Shown here: in pieces, positions 1 through 8,063 of the stretch | How the letters are laid out: each line of letters begins with the position of its first letter | Numbering within the stretch: position 1 is the stretch's first letter | NCBI RefSeq assembly: GCF_006517235.1 | Contig: NZ_CP041188.1 | Coordinates: 3,782,001 to 3,846,000 of the forward strand | From: Pseudarthrobacter sp. NIBRBAC000502772 | GTDB lineage: Bacteria; Actinomycetota; Actinomycetes; Actinomycetales; Micrococcaceae | Reading direction: 5' to 3' | Length of the DNA: 64,000 nucleotides | Notes under the pieces: model-generated | Databases searched by the model: none | What the model was told of the DNA's origin: nothing | The model's input: only the letters and a program-made list of their open reading frames with translations | Made by a program: the position numbers and the translations under genes

Positions 1-139
1 TGTAGTTCGAGGGTTCGGGCACCACCCGCACCAGATGCAGCCGCAGGCCTAGCCGGTCCGCCCTCTGCGCAGCCCAGTCCGCAGCCCTTTGACTCGTGCT
101 GGACCCGTCAGCTCCAGCCAAGACTTCATGCGCCTTCAA
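1..139 (-). CDS. universal stress protein, N-terminal part (runs off left edge)
   Basis: Read on the minus strand from a TTG start at 139, the frame stays open to the window edge and gives KAHEVLAGADGSS followed by an amphipathic helix (AADWAAQRADRLG) and a second strand (LRLHLVRVVPEP). This is the usual beta1-alpha1-beta2 start of a UspA domain, with the acidic Asp of the ADGSS loop that contacts nucleotide in ATP-binding USPs. A purine-rich ribosome site (GGGGGCAGGAG) lies directly upstream at 141-151, which decides the TTG start. Only 46 codons are present, so domain number and the G-x2-G-x9-G(S/T) motif cannot be seen. It is the first of several USP loci in this island. Confidence 0.7.
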   Translation of the reverse strand, partial: MKAHEVLAGADGSSTSQRAADWAAQRADRLGLRLHLVRVVPEPSNY

Positions 140-304
140 CTCCTGCCCCCTTCATCACGCCGCTCAACAAGTGTCTCGCTGAGGCGCTGAACGGCTAGTG
201 CCTTTAGCCCCCTGCCGCCGGGGCTTTGATCCCTGTTGCCCGTACCTGGCGACAGTGTCTACTGGATGGATACGCAGAACGCTGCGTTCCAGAAAAGGAC
301 ATCC

Positions 305-403
305 ATGACCAACATCACCATTTTCGGCAGCGGGCATATGGCCCGCGCACTCGCCATGACGATGCTGCGAGCAAACAACCCGGTAGATAAGGGTGCCCGG
401 TGA
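305..403 (+). pseudogene. N-terminal stub of an F420-dependent NADP reductase-like protein
   Basis: A short frame of 32 codons reads MTNITIFGSGHMARALAMTM and stops soon after. The first 20 residues are a Rossmann beta1-turn-alpha1 unit of the kind that opens NADPH:F420 oxidoreductase/NAD-binding domain 2 proteins (ITIFGxGxMxxAxA). Full proteins of this family are about 200 residues, so this is a truncated remnant. The sequence after the stop codon immediately enters the end of the neighbouring minus-strand nuclease gene, as if a deletion removed the rest. It has a plausible ribosome site (AAAAGGAC) and may still be translated. The family call rests on one motif and is moderate. Confidence 0.45.
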
Positions 404-420
404 TCCCGCCTTCAGGCACT

Positions 421-1805
421 CTAGCGCGGGTTTTTCAGCGGCACTGCTTCCAGATACTCAGGGACCCGGACGTTCCAGCCCAGTTCACGTCTGATGCGGA
501 CCCTCAAAGCGTCAGACGCGTCCGGCTCGCCGTGGGTGACGTAGGTCATACGCGGAGCTTGCGGGGCTGCGCGCATCCATTCGATGATTTCGTTGGAATC
601 AGCATGCGCCGACAGGCTGTCCAACATAACGATTTCGGCATTGATGGGAACGTCCTCACCGAAGATCCGTAGCTGCCTTGCCCCGCCCGCGAGGGCGGCG
701 CCACGGGTTCCCGCGGCCTGGTATCCGCTGAGCACCACCACATTTTTGGGGTCCGGCCCGTAAGCCTGCAGATGATGCAGGATTCGGCCTCCGGTGAGCA
801 TGCCGCTCGCCGAGATGATCACCATGGGGCCGCCGCGCAGGTTCAGCAGTTTGGAGTCGTCAACGCTCCGGGTCATGGTGGCCACCCGGTACATCTCTTT
901 GTACTCGCGTTCCTGCAGCCGGTGTTCTTCGGGGTGCCTCTGGTACATTCCCGACGCGTCGATGGCCATCGGGCTATTGAGGTAAATGGGGATGTCCGGG
1001 ATCGCCCCGCGCCGCCGGAGGCGCGAGAGATGCAGCATAAGGGTCTCCGCCCGGCCCACCGCAAAGGCGGCAACGAGGACAACCCCGCCCCTGTTGGCTG
1101 CTCTGCCTATAACTTCGCCAAGTTCGTCCTCGGGATTGATCTCCGGGTGGACCCGGTTGCCGTACGTGGACTCGGCCACCAGGACGTCGGCGGCTCCAAG
1201 CGCCCGCGGGCGGTGCATCAGTGGATCATGGGGCCGGCCGAGGTCCCCGGTGAAGTGCACCCGCGTGCCCTGGACCGTCAGCCGTATCTGCGAGGCGCCC
1301 AGGATGTGCCCTGCCGGAACAAAAGTGGCCTGGATGCCTCCCCAAGGTCGAGGGGTGATTCAAAACCGTGCGGCTCGAAGCTGTTCAGGGACCGCACGGC
1401 ATCCGCGGCTGTGTAAACCGGGACGGCGGGGTGATGGGATGAATATTCGTGCAGGTCCGCGTAGCGCGCCTCCTCCTCCTGGAGGTGTCCGCTGTCAGGC
1501 AGGAGGAGCGTGCACAGTTCCGTAGTGGCTGCAGTGGCATGGACTCGCCCCCGGAATCCGTCCCTGACCAGGGCAGGGACGTAGCCTGTGTGGTCCAGGT
1601 GGGCGTGGGTCAGCAGGACTGCGTCAATGGACGCCGGGGGTACCGGAAAGGGTGCCCGGTTGCGGACACGGATGCGTTTGATCCCCTGGAACAACCCACA
1701 GTCGACAAGAATCCGATGTCCACCCGAATCCACGAGGAACCGGGATCCCGTCACGGTGTCGGTTGCCCCCAGGAAACGGAGAGTGGCCTCGTTCCTATTC
1801 TTCAT
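421..1805 (-). pseudogene. metallo-beta-lactamase/beta-CASP RNA-processing nuclease, one frameshift
   Basis: The N-terminal part, from ATG 1805 (ribosome site AGCAGGA), reads KNRNEATLRFLGATDTVTGS and carries the metal-binding signature THAHLDHTG. The C-terminal part carries the beta-CASP hallmarks: GDLGRP, ESTYGNR, SASGMLTGGR, LSGYQAAGTRG and SAHAD. Together they make a full-length CPSF73/YshA-like MBL ribonuclease of about 460 residues. The two halves lie in different frames. The true path switches frame at a GGGG run near 1341-1346, where one G appears missing: in the second frame the protein continues GGIQATFVPAGHILGAS, the expected family sequence. All metal ligands seem intact, so this may be a very recent mutation or a homopolymer sequencing error. 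The divergent partner is the response regulator gene, and two DosR-like boxes lie between them. Confidence 0.8.
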
Positions 1806-1891
1806 TCCTGCTCTTTTCCGAGAAAAACGGATGGACCGCGGAACCGAAACGGTCGGTGGCACAACGTTCTCCCGGTTCCAGCGGCAGGGTA

Positions 1892-1935
1892 GGGCCATTG
1901 GTCACAGGGCGCCAGCGGTTCGGGTCATTGGACCC
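1892..1935. promoter_or_regulatory. two DosR/DevR-like boxes between nuclease and response regulator genes
   Basis: Two 14-bp elements of the same geometry (5-bp half site, 4-bp spacer, 5-bp half site) lie here. At 1892-1905 the minus strand reads GTGAC-CAAT-GGCCC. At 1922-1935 the plus strand reads GGGTC-ATTG-GACCC, a perfect GGGTC/GACCC inverted repeat. Their centres are 30 bp apart. The mycobacterial DosR box core is GGGAC-TWWA-GTCCC, and natural DosR sites deviate from it. Placed in the divergent region, they could control both the nuclease gene and the response regulator itself. Binding is inferred. Confidence 0.5.
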
Positions 1936-2026
1936 TTGTGGCATCTTGGCTGTTCCTAAAGAATTAGTCAGGCGCAGGCGGGGGCACCCTTGTTGCCCTT
2001 GGAACGGCGGCGCGGAAGGGATAGCA

Positions 2027-2710
2027 ATGAACGCCAGTGCAGCATCGGAGCACGAGGTTTCCTCGCCCAACACAGGCATTGGGGTGTTCATCCTGGACGA
2101 TCATGAACTGGTCCGCCGGGGACTTCAGGACCTCCTGGAGAGCGAAGGGTTCGTCGTCGTTGGCATGTCCGGCTCTGCCGCCGAAGCGGCACGTCGGATT
2201 CCGGCACTGCACCCGGACGTGGCAATTCTTGACGCCCGGTTGCCGGACGGGACGGGCATTGAGGTATGCCGCGATGTGCATTCAGTGGACGAAACGATTA
2301 ATTGCCTGATCCTCACAAGCTACGACGACGAGCAGGCGCTCCGGGGTGCGGTCCTTGCTGGGGCATCCGGGTACGTTCTCAAGCAAATAGGTGGTTCCGA
2401 CCTGATCGGTGCGCTGCGGCGGGCCGCCCGGGGCGAATCCCTTTTTGACGTCGACCTCAAGACGAGGATTATCCAAGGACTGGCAGAGCCGGAGAAAGTG
2501 GACCCGCGAGTTGCATCGCTGACTCCCCAGGAGCGACGGGTCCTGGAGTTAGTGGGTGAAGGCCTGACAAACCGCCAAATCGGCGAACGCATGCTGCTGG
2601 CCGAAAAGACAGTGAAGAACTATGTCTCGTCCCTGCTTGCGAAGCTGGGTTTCGAGCGGCGGACGCAGGCCGCGGTCCACATGGCGCAGCATTCCTCCCC
2701 TGAGCACTAG
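2027..2710 (+). CDS. NarL/FixJ-family response regulator, DevR/DosR-like
   Basis: The 227-residue protein has a receiver domain (about 17-135) with the acidic pair D24-D25 (FILDDHELVRRG), the phosphoacceptor D69 in VAILDARLPDGTG and a conserved Lys in GYVLKQIGGSDL. A LuxR-type HTH follows from about 165 (LTPQERRVLELVGEGLTNRQ, then AEKTVKNYVSSLLAKLGFER). The receiver wording DARLPDGTGIEVCRD and the HTH AEKTVKNYVSSLL resemble mycobacterial DevR/DosR. ATG 2027 is preceded by GGAAGGG. The kinase gene lies tail-to-tail 3 bp away, so the pair is convergent rather than an operon. Expected role: DNA-binding output of a redox/oxygen-sensing system. The target boxes proposed here are inference. Confidence 0.85.
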   Translation: MNASAASEHEVSSPNTGIGVFILDDHELVRRGLQDLLESEGFVVVGMSGSAAEAARRIPALHPDVAILDARLPDGTGIEVCRDVHSVDETINCLILTSYDDEQALRGAVLAGASGYVLKQIGGSDLIGALRRAARGESLFDVDLKTRIIQGLAEPEKVDPRVASLTPQERRVLELVGEGLTNRQIGERMLLAEKTVKNYVSSLLAKLGFERRTQAAVHMAQHSSPEH

Positions 2711-2713
2711 CAG

Positions 2714-4501
2714 TCAAAAAACTGGAGCCCTCCAGGTCAATGCCGTTCCCGTCTCGGGGGAGCTGGACACCTCGAAAGTGCCGCCCAGCGTCCGGGCCCT
2801 GTATTCCATGTTCGACAGTCCATTGCCAGGCGGTGGCACGATGAATCCCGTGCCGTTGTCTTGGATCACGACGCAGACGAATCCGTCCTCCACGGAAACC
2901 GAAACGCGGATCGATTCCGCTCCCGAGTGGCGGACAGCGTTGCTCAGCCCTTCGGTGATGACAGCCAAAATGTTCAGGGCCGTTTCCTCGTCCCGGATCG
3001 CGTCGATAGGCCCAGTCAGTGTCAGGAGCGGAACGAAAGGCAGGGACTGCGTGCCGCTGCGTACCGTCTGGAGGACACGGCTGCTGAGAAGTTCCTTCCC
3101 GGTCTCGGAGTCACTCAGCGAATAGATGGTGTTGCGAAGCTCCCGGATGGTCTCGTCAAGTTCGGCGGTCACAGTCTGGATCGTTCTGGCTGCGGAGTCA
3201 TCGGTGATGAAACGCCGGAGGCTTTGGATGCTGAGCCCCGCTGCGAACAGGCGCTGAATGACGAGGTCGTGGAGGTCGCGGGCGATCCGGTCCCTGTCGC
3301 TGAATACGGCAATCTGTTCCCGCATACGGTGTGCCCGGGCCAGTTCGAGCGCCAGCGTCACATGCGACCCGAACACGGGACCCATTTCCATGTCCGTCGT
3401 GCTGAATGTCCCGGAAGCCCGTTCACGCTGGAGAACCAAGAGCCCGTGGTGGGTACCGCGGGCGCTGAGGTCTATGACCAGCAGCCTGCCCGCAACGAGC
3501 CCCTCGCCGCCGCCGAGAGCGGACGATGCGTCTTCAATCAAGGCGGCCTTGCCCGTAGCCAGGACGGTGTCGATTTCGACAGAGTCAAACGACAGTAGCC
3601 GTCCAACCCACTGCGGAGCGAGGTTTCCCGCAGCTCCCGCGATGCGGTACAAGTTGGAGGTGTCCTCCTGGACCAGGATTAGGGCAAGGTCGGAACTGGA
3701 CTCCCGGAGTGCCCTTGCGGCGATCAGGTCTAGTCCCCCGTTCAGGCCCTCCAACGTCTCCTCGTCGCCCATCATCTTTCCGGTCACATCCATGCACGCC
3801 TGCAGCCATGCGGTTCTTCGCCGGGCATCGTCATAGAGCTTTGCGTTTTCAATGGCGACGCCGGCGGCCGCGGCAAGTGCCTCGGCCAGCTCCTCGTCTT
3901 CGTCCGTGAAATCGTCGCCGCCCCTCTTTTGGGTCAGGTAAAGGTTGCCGAAAACAACGTCCCTCACACGGACAGGCACGCCGAGGAAAGATTTCATCGG
4001 CGGATGATTCTTGGGAAACCCGTAGGCATCCGGATGCTGGCTAAGATCGTGCAGCCGCAGCGGCTTCGGATCGCGGATCAACAGACCCAGAACGCCATGT
4101 CCCGTAGGGAGCGGGCCGATCTTACGGGCGAGTTCCTCGTCTATTCCCACAGTGATGAAATGACTCAGGGCACGGTCGCTTCCAATCACTCCTAAGGCTC
4201 CATATTCAGCGTGAAGGAGGTGGCATGCTGAATCGACCACCCTGTGCAGAACGGCCTCCAAGCTAAGGTCCTCAGCCAAGGCGACGACGGCACTCAGAAG
4301 CCCTTGCATCCGCTGTTGGGCGCTCACCAGCTCCCCGGCATGGTCAACAAAGTCGCTAAGACGTTCGTCCGTCCGGGAGCCGGGAACAGGTAGCCAGGGA
4401 CCCGCCCCGGTAGGTTGAATGGGCTGGTTCAATGAAACCGCCTTGTTCGATGGAGACATCCATGTGGCCCGGTCTGCCGGTGCACACAGACTACTCCCCA
4501 C
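2714..4501 (-). CDS. GAF-domain sensor histidine kinase, DevS/DosT-like
   Basis: This 595-residue soluble kinase has two GAF domains (about 75-225 and 245-400), a HisKA_3 dimerisation helix with phospho-acceptor H411 (RIARDLHDLVIQRLFAAG) and a C-terminal HATPase (VITEGLSNAVRHSGA, then DNGTGF and GNGLSNM). GAF-A reads GFPKNHPPMKSFLGVPVRVR. I recall the equivalent HPPM histidine as the haem ligand of mycobacterial DosS/DosT, so H166 is a candidate haem ligand and the protein a candidate O2/NO/redox sensor. GTG 4501 is taken as start because a DosR-like box sits 36 bp upstream, matching the spacing at other genes here; ATG 4459 is an alternative with no better ribosome site. The partner is the convergent response regulator. 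Confidence 0.85.
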   Translation of the reverse strand: MGSSLCAPADRATWMSPSNKAVSLNQPIQPTGAGPWLPVPGSRTDERLSDFVDHAGELVSAQQRMQGLLSAVVALAEDLSLEAVLHRVVDSACHLLHAEYGALGVIGSDRALSHFITVGIDEELARKIGPLPTGHGVLGLLIRDPKPLRLHDLSQHPDAYGFPKNHPPMKSFLGVPVRVRDVVFGNLYLTQKRGGDDFTDEDEELAEALAAAAGVAIENAKLYDDARRRTAWLQACMDVTGKMMGDEETLEGLNGGLDLIAARALRESSSDLALILVQEDTSNLYRIAGAAGNLAPQWVGRLLSFDSVEIDTVLATGKAALIEDASSALGGGEGLVAGRLLVIDLSARGTHHGLLVLQRERASGTFSTTDMEMGPVFGSHVTLALELARAHRMREQIAVFSDRDRIARDLHDLVIQRLFAAGLSIQSLRRFITDDSAARTIQTVTAELDETIRELRNTIYSLSDSETGKELLSSRVLQTVRSGTQSLPFVPLLTLTGPIDAIRDEETALNILAVITEGLSNAVRHSGAESIRVSVSVEDGFVCVVIQDNGTGFIVPPPGNGLSNMEYRARTLGGTFEVSSSPETGTALTWRAPVF

Positions 4502-4536
4502 GAGGAACGATCACCTATGATCGTCTGATTGATTAG

Positions 4537-4550
4537 GGGTCTTTGTACCC
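4537..4550. promoter_or_regulatory. DosR-like box upstream of the histidine kinase
   Basis: The plus strand reads GGGTC-TTTG-TACCC; read toward the kinase gene this is GGGTA-CAAA-GACCC. It shares the 5-4-5 geometry with the other boxes of the island and lies 36 bp before GTG 4501. It is 226 bp from the alcohol dehydrogenase start on the other side, so it more likely serves the kinase. Autoregulation of devRS-type genes through such boxes is known in mycobacteria; here it is inferred. Confidence 0.45.
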
Positions 4551-4776
4551 TATATGGGGGAGAAACTGCTCGTATCATCTTGGCCATGGCCACAGATGCA
4601 TCGATGCCGGAGACCGCCGTGAATCACTGTTCTTCCGGACGGGTGCGGGCACCAAGGTTGCATCCGGCCTGGGCCAGCAGAGGGCAACTGAAGCCGACGG
4701 TGCCCACACGGACGGCGGTGTGGCCTGGGGCGGTCCTTTGGACGAGGCCACCTGCGCCGGTCTGGGGTGACACCCA

Positions 4777-5781
4777 ATGAGGGCATGGTGGGTTGAGGAT
4801 CCTGGCCCCATCGCGTCAGGCCCATTGCGGATGGGCGAACGCTCCGATCCGTCCCCGGGGCCGGGCGAGGTGCTGCTCTCTGTACTCGCTTGTGGAGTCT
4901 GTCGCACAGATCTCCACCTGGCTGAAGGAGACCTGCCGCCCCATGGCTCCCGCCGGATCCCAGGTCACGAGGTGGTCGCCGAGGTGGTGGGGCTGGGAGC
5001 CGGAAGCTCCAGGTTCCGGCCCGGCGAGCGTGTGGGAGCAGCCTGGCTGGCCCGCACGTGCGGCTCCTGCCGTTTCTGCCGTCGCGGGTCCGAGAACCTC
5101 TGCCTGGCACCGACATTTACCGGATGGGACACCGACGGCGGCTACGCGGAGCTGATGACCGTCCACCAGGATTACGCGTACCGGATCCCCGAAGCATTTA
5201 CCGATGAGCAAGCGGCGCCCTTGCTGTGCGCGGGGATCATCGGATACAGGGCGCTTCGTTCGTCCGGCCTTCCACCGGGAGGCAAACTCGGCATTTACGG
5301 CTTTGGCGCGTCGGCCCACCTGACGGCACAGATGGCCATCTACGAGGGTGCAAGCGTCTATGTCATGACACGGTCGGCGGCGGCGCAGAGGCTGGCCCTT
5401 GAATTGGGGGCGGAGTTCGCCGGGCCCGCTGAAGCCGACCCGCCCGAGCTGTTGGACGCGGCCATTCTCTTCGCTCCTGCGGGCCGGCTTGTACCAATCG
5501 CGCTTCGCGCTCTGGACCGCGGAGGTGCCCTCGCCGTCGCCGGCATCCACTTGAGCGACATCCCTGTCTTGGACTATCAAAAGGACCTTTTTCAGGAGCG
5601 CCGCCTGCGCAGTGTCACGGCCAACACCAGAGCCGACGGGCGGGAATTCCTCGCACTGGCGGAGCAAATACCGCTACGCCCCACCACTATCCCCTATCCG
5701 TGGACAAAGGCAGACCAGGCATTGCTGGACCTGTCCCGGGACCGGTTCACAGGTGCCGCCGTGTTGCTTCGGCCAGCCTGA
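4777..5781 (+). CDS. zinc-dependent alcohol dehydrogenase family protein (AdhA-like)
   Basis: The 334-residue medium-chain dehydrogenase has catalytic-zinc ligands C39 (ACGVCRTDLH) and H64-E65 (PGHEVVAEVVG). It has the four-Cys structural zinc lobe (CGSCRFCRRGSENLC) and a Rossmann nucleotide site, IYGFGASAHL. The GFGASAH variant is typical of an actinobacterial AdhA subgroup that oxidises or reduces simple alcohols and aldehydes with NAD(P). The start ATG 4777 follows GGGGTGA. Length is normal and all visible catalytic residues are present. It stands between the sensor kinase and USP genes, which suggests fermentative or redox-balancing metabolism during oxygen limitation; that link is inference. 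It has no obvious operon partner: a box and 77 bp separate it from the next gene. Confidence 0.85.
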   Translation: MRAWWVEDPGPIASGPLRMGERSDPSPGPGEVLLSVLACGVCRTDLHLAEGDLPPHGSRRIPGHEVVAEVVGLGAGSSRFRPGERVGAAWLARTCGSCRFCRRGSENLCLAPTFTGWDTDGGYAELMTVHQDYAYRIPEAFTDEQAAPLLCAGIIGYRALRSSGLPPGGKLGIYGFGASAHLTAQMAIYEGASVYVMTRSAAAQRLALELGAEFAGPAEADPPELLDAAILFAPAGRLVPIALRALDRGGALAVAGIHLSDIPVLDYQKDLFQERRLRSVTANTRADGREFLALAEQIPLRPTTIPYPWTKADQALLDLSRDRFTGAAVLLRPA

Positions 5782-5809
5782 GGCGCAGCCGGAAACCGTG
5801 CGCCCTTCA

Positions 5810-5823
5810 GTGACCTTCGGCCC
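5810..5823 (+). promoter_or_regulatory. DosR-like box upstream of USP gene
   Basis: The sequence GTGAC-CTTC-GGCCC is followed by TA, 35 bp before the ATG of the USP gene at 5859. It is nearly identical to the element before the USP gene at 10436 (GCGAC-CTTT-GGCCC, also followed by TA). The right half GGCCCTA with a G-GAC left half resembles documented mycobacterial DosR sites. Assignment is by pattern only. Confidence 0.5.
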
Positions 5824-5858
5824 TAGGCGACCGCCGGATCCTGGGGGAACGTACTGCC

Positions 5859-6326
5859 ATGAGTGATAACGATCACATCCTTGTCGGAATTGACGGTTCC
5901 GAATACTCCCCCGCGGCGCTGCGCCTCGCCGGGCGCCTGGCTTCGGCACTGGCCGCACCGTTAGACGTAGTCACTTGCCTGGGCTTCTCCGACTTCTACC
6001 TGCCCGCGCACCTGCCTCCGGGTTATATCGATACCACGGCTGAGCTTGAGGCGATCGCCAAACGCCTTATGGAACAGGCCATCGACAGGGCCTATGGCGC
6101 GGAGCGCCCAGAACATCTCACGACAGCTGTGAAAGTGGGATCGCCTGCGAAGGTCCTGGTTGAAGAAAGCCGGAACGCCCAAATGCTCGTTGTCGGGCGC
6201 CGCGGCCACGGCGGCCTCTTTGGCCAACTCATGGGCTCCGTCAGCGCAGCCTGTGCAGCCCACGCGCACTGCCCTGTGCTGGTGGTCAGCCAGGAGGCCG
6301 AGGAACACGATGCCACCGGCGGCTGA
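5859..6326 (+). CDS. universal stress protein, single domain
   Basis: The 155-residue UspA domain opens with ILVGIDGSEYSPAALRLAGR (nucleotide-contacting Asp) and ends with the ATP-binding motif GRRGHGGLFGQLMGSVSAAC (G-x2-G-x9-G-S) and the final strand CPVLVV. ATP-binding USPs in mycobacteria act in growth arrest under hypoxia. Its closest relative in the window is the protein at 10436: both share the GRRGHGG...GQL.GSVS.AC.AHAHCPVLVV ending. The gene overlaps the following truncated USP by 17 bp and so heads a three-gene USP operon. It has its own DosR-like box 35 bp upstream. Confidence 0.9.
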   Translation: MSDNDHILVGIDGSEYSPAALRLAGRLASALAAPLDVVTCLGFSDFYLPAHLPPGYIDTTAELEAIAKRLMEQAIDRAYGAERPEHLTTAVKVGSPAKVLVEESRNAQMLVVGRRGHGGLFGQLMGSVSAACAAHAHCPVLVVSQEAEEHDATGG

Positions 6327-6525
6327 ACTGACGCCAATCGTGGTGGGAGTGGACGGAAGCGTTCCGTCCATACCCGCTCTGCGCTGGGCGGCTGCGTTGG
6401 CGCCGCTGTTCAACTCCAGTATCCAGGCCGTTTCCTCCTGGCAGTTCCCAATCGCTTTCGGCACTTTCACCCCGGTTGTCTTGGATGGCGGCGGCGAGGC
6501 CCGGTCGAACCATGCCCTCCCCTGA
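6310..6525 (+). CDS. truncated USP N-terminal half (71 aa)
   Basis: The reading frame starts MPPAAELTPIVVGVDGSVPS and covers the first strand, the Asp loop, helix 1 and the second strand. It then stops (GGGEARSNHALP) with no ATP-binding GxxG...GS motif. Normal USP domains are about 140-150 residues, so the C-terminal half is missing. It overlaps the upstream USP by 17 bp and the downstream tandem USP by 14 bp, so translation could be coupled. Most likely an internal deletion fused the head of one USP gene to the next gene. It could be a functional mini-domain, but I see no support for that. Confidence 0.6.
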   Translation: MPPAAELTPIVVGVDGSVPSIPALRWAAALAPLFNSSIQAVSSWQFPIAFGTFTPVVLDGGGEARSNHALP

Positions 6526-7387
6526 CCGCGTGGTGGTTGGCTACGACGGGTCAGTTGAAGCGGCCTTGGCTGTGCGCTGGGCTGCCCGGCACGCAGCGCT
6601 CATGGACTGTGAGCTGCACGTGGTCCACTGCTCGCTCTGGCCGTTGCTGACCAACGACCTTGGACCCGTCAAAGGCATATCCGGCAGCGGGCTGCAACAT
6701 CAGGCGCAGGCCATCCTTGATGAGGGGCAAGCTGAGGCGCTGTCCGTGGCGCCCCGGGTCAGGATCCGGAGCAGCCTCCTGTACGGACTCCCCGCGGTCC
6801 ATCTTCGTCGAATCGCGGATAATGCGCGGATGCTGGTTCTTGGCAGCCGCGGGATCGGTGGCTTTATGGGACTTCTGGTGGGATCAGTAAGTCTGGAACT
6901 CGCGGCGACGGCGTCCTGTCCCGTTGCGGTCATCCGGTTCGATCAGAACCCGGAAGGGCGCATCGTGGTGGGAATTGACTCTTCCGGCTCGGCGGGCGCC
7001 CTGCGTATTGCCTGTGCCATGGCCAGTGCTACGGGAGCGGACCTGATGATCATCCACGTCATCCGGCCCCACGACGGCATGGCCAACGCTGGCGGAGGCG
7101 GCCAAAAATCGGCCAGTCGCCTCCTCCAGATGGCGGCTCACGACGCCCGAGCCCTGGCTCCGGACGTGACTGTCAACCAGCACCTGGCCCAGGATGCTTC
7201 CGTCCCGCGGGCACTCCTCAACGCCGCCCGCGGTGCCGCCCTCATCGTCGTCGGCAGCAAGGGCCGGGGACTCCTGAGAGGAACTATCGGGTCAACTGCC
7301 CATGCAGTCCTTCACCACACCACGGGACCTGTATTAATCTCCCGGCCCATGGAGCCCGGCAGGACCGCGGGCAATGTGACAACTTGA
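6512..7387 (+). CDS. tandem-domain universal stress protein
   Basis: The 291-residue protein contains two USP domains. Domain 1 (about 4-145) opens DRVVVGYDGSVEAALAVRWA and ends with GSRGIGGFMGLLVGSVSLEL. Domain 2 (about 150-285) opens RIVVGIDSSGSAGALRIACA and ends with GSKGRGLLRGTIGSTAHAVL. The first keeps G-x2-G-x9-G-S; the second has a spacing one residue shorter. This two-domain layout is that of mycobacterial Rv2005c/Rv2623-type USPs, which belong to the DosR regulon. ATG 6512 is chosen because the frame upstream of it reads through the preceding gene without domain similarity. It is last in the USP operon. Confidence 0.9.
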   Translation: MPSPDRVVVGYDGSVEAALAVRWAARHAALMDCELHVVHCSLWPLLTNDLGPVKGISGSGLQHQAQAILDEGQAEALSVAPRVRIRSSLLYGLPAVHLRRIADNARMLVLGSRGIGGFMGLLVGSVSLELAATASCPVAVIRFDQNPEGRIVVGIDSSGSAGALRIACAMASATGADLMIIHVIRPHDGMANAGGGGQKSASRLLQMAAHDARALAPDVTVNQHLAQDASVPRALLNAARGAALIVVGSKGRGLLRGTIGSTAHAVLHHTTGPVLISRPMEPGRTAGNVTT

Positions 7388-7481
7388 GCCGCCGCCGTCG
7401 CCATCCTTGAGGTCTTGTCACTGAGCCAGGTCCACGCACGGCGGCACCCTGTCGATCGACTGGCGCAAGGAGACGCGGCCC

Positions 7482-7896
7482 TAGACACAGTTCGCCGAAA
7501 GATCCGCGGCCCGGAGACCTCCGTAGTGATCTGAACTAGGTGCTCTTTGAGTCCGGACTGCCAGGGTTCGCGGTCAGGAACGGCTTTCTGGAGACTGGCT
7601 GGGTCCACGTCAACGACCCAGGCATTTCCTTGACACAACGCTCCACACGTCTGTGGCGTAAGCGTTCAGCCCGTCTGTCTCAAAGGCCACCACGACGCCG
7701 CTGAGCAGGGCACGAAGTCTCGTTCCGGGCGCCGTGCGGATAACCACCGTTTCCCCGACGGTCATGAAGTTCACGGGAAGAATCTCGGGGACCGCACCGT
7801 TGATCACGGCCAGCGCCCGATATAGGACGACTGCAGGTACTTCCAGCAGTCATCCAGGGCGAGAACTTTTGCGTGAGGCTCTGACGAGCTGCCCAT
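7482..7896 (-). pseudogene. decayed PNPOx-like FMN-binding protein
   Basis: From ATG 7896 the frame reads MGSSSEPHAKVLALDDCWKY and reaches SSYIGR, the start of the pyridoxamine-oxidase-like family repeated in this island. A missing C then shifts the frame; the next segment, LAVINGAVPEILPVNFMTVG, continues in another frame to DVWSVV. A second shift leads to CQGNAWVVDVDPASLQKAVP and ends near EVSGPRIFRR. All family blocks are present (DDCW, GRLAV, PxxxPVNF, SVV-KG), but at least two frameshifts break them. This is a dead paralogue of the genes at 9617, 13041, 15690 and 17884. The remaining sequence between 7388 and 7481 shows no gene. Confidence 0.75.
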
Positions 7897-7959
7897 GGAA
7901 CTGATCCATGCCCTCCGGTCCCAGCGTTCACGAACCACACGGTCAGCGCCTTCTTCCCA

Positions 7960-7995
7960 GGCAGACAGGACCAAAGCCTCTGGGTCCTGTCTGCC
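7960..7995. repeat. 13-bp perfect inverted repeat before hsp20
   Basis: The arms GGCAGACAGGACC (7960-7972) and GGTCCTGTCTGCC (7983-7995) are exact complements around a 10-nt loop. The element sits 69 bp before the Hsp20 start, between it and the start of a decayed minus-strand gene. No T-run follows on either strand, so a classic intrinsic terminator is not evident. It could be a hairpin in the hsp20 leader, an operator, or a leftover terminator. A weaker GTGTC-CGCA-ACCCT element follows at 7996-8009. Confidence 0.6.
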
Positions 7996-8063
7996 GTGTC
8001 CGCAACCCTTAAGGAGTCGGGCACATCTCCTGCCCCGACGGGCATCTGAGCAAGGAGGAAGAC

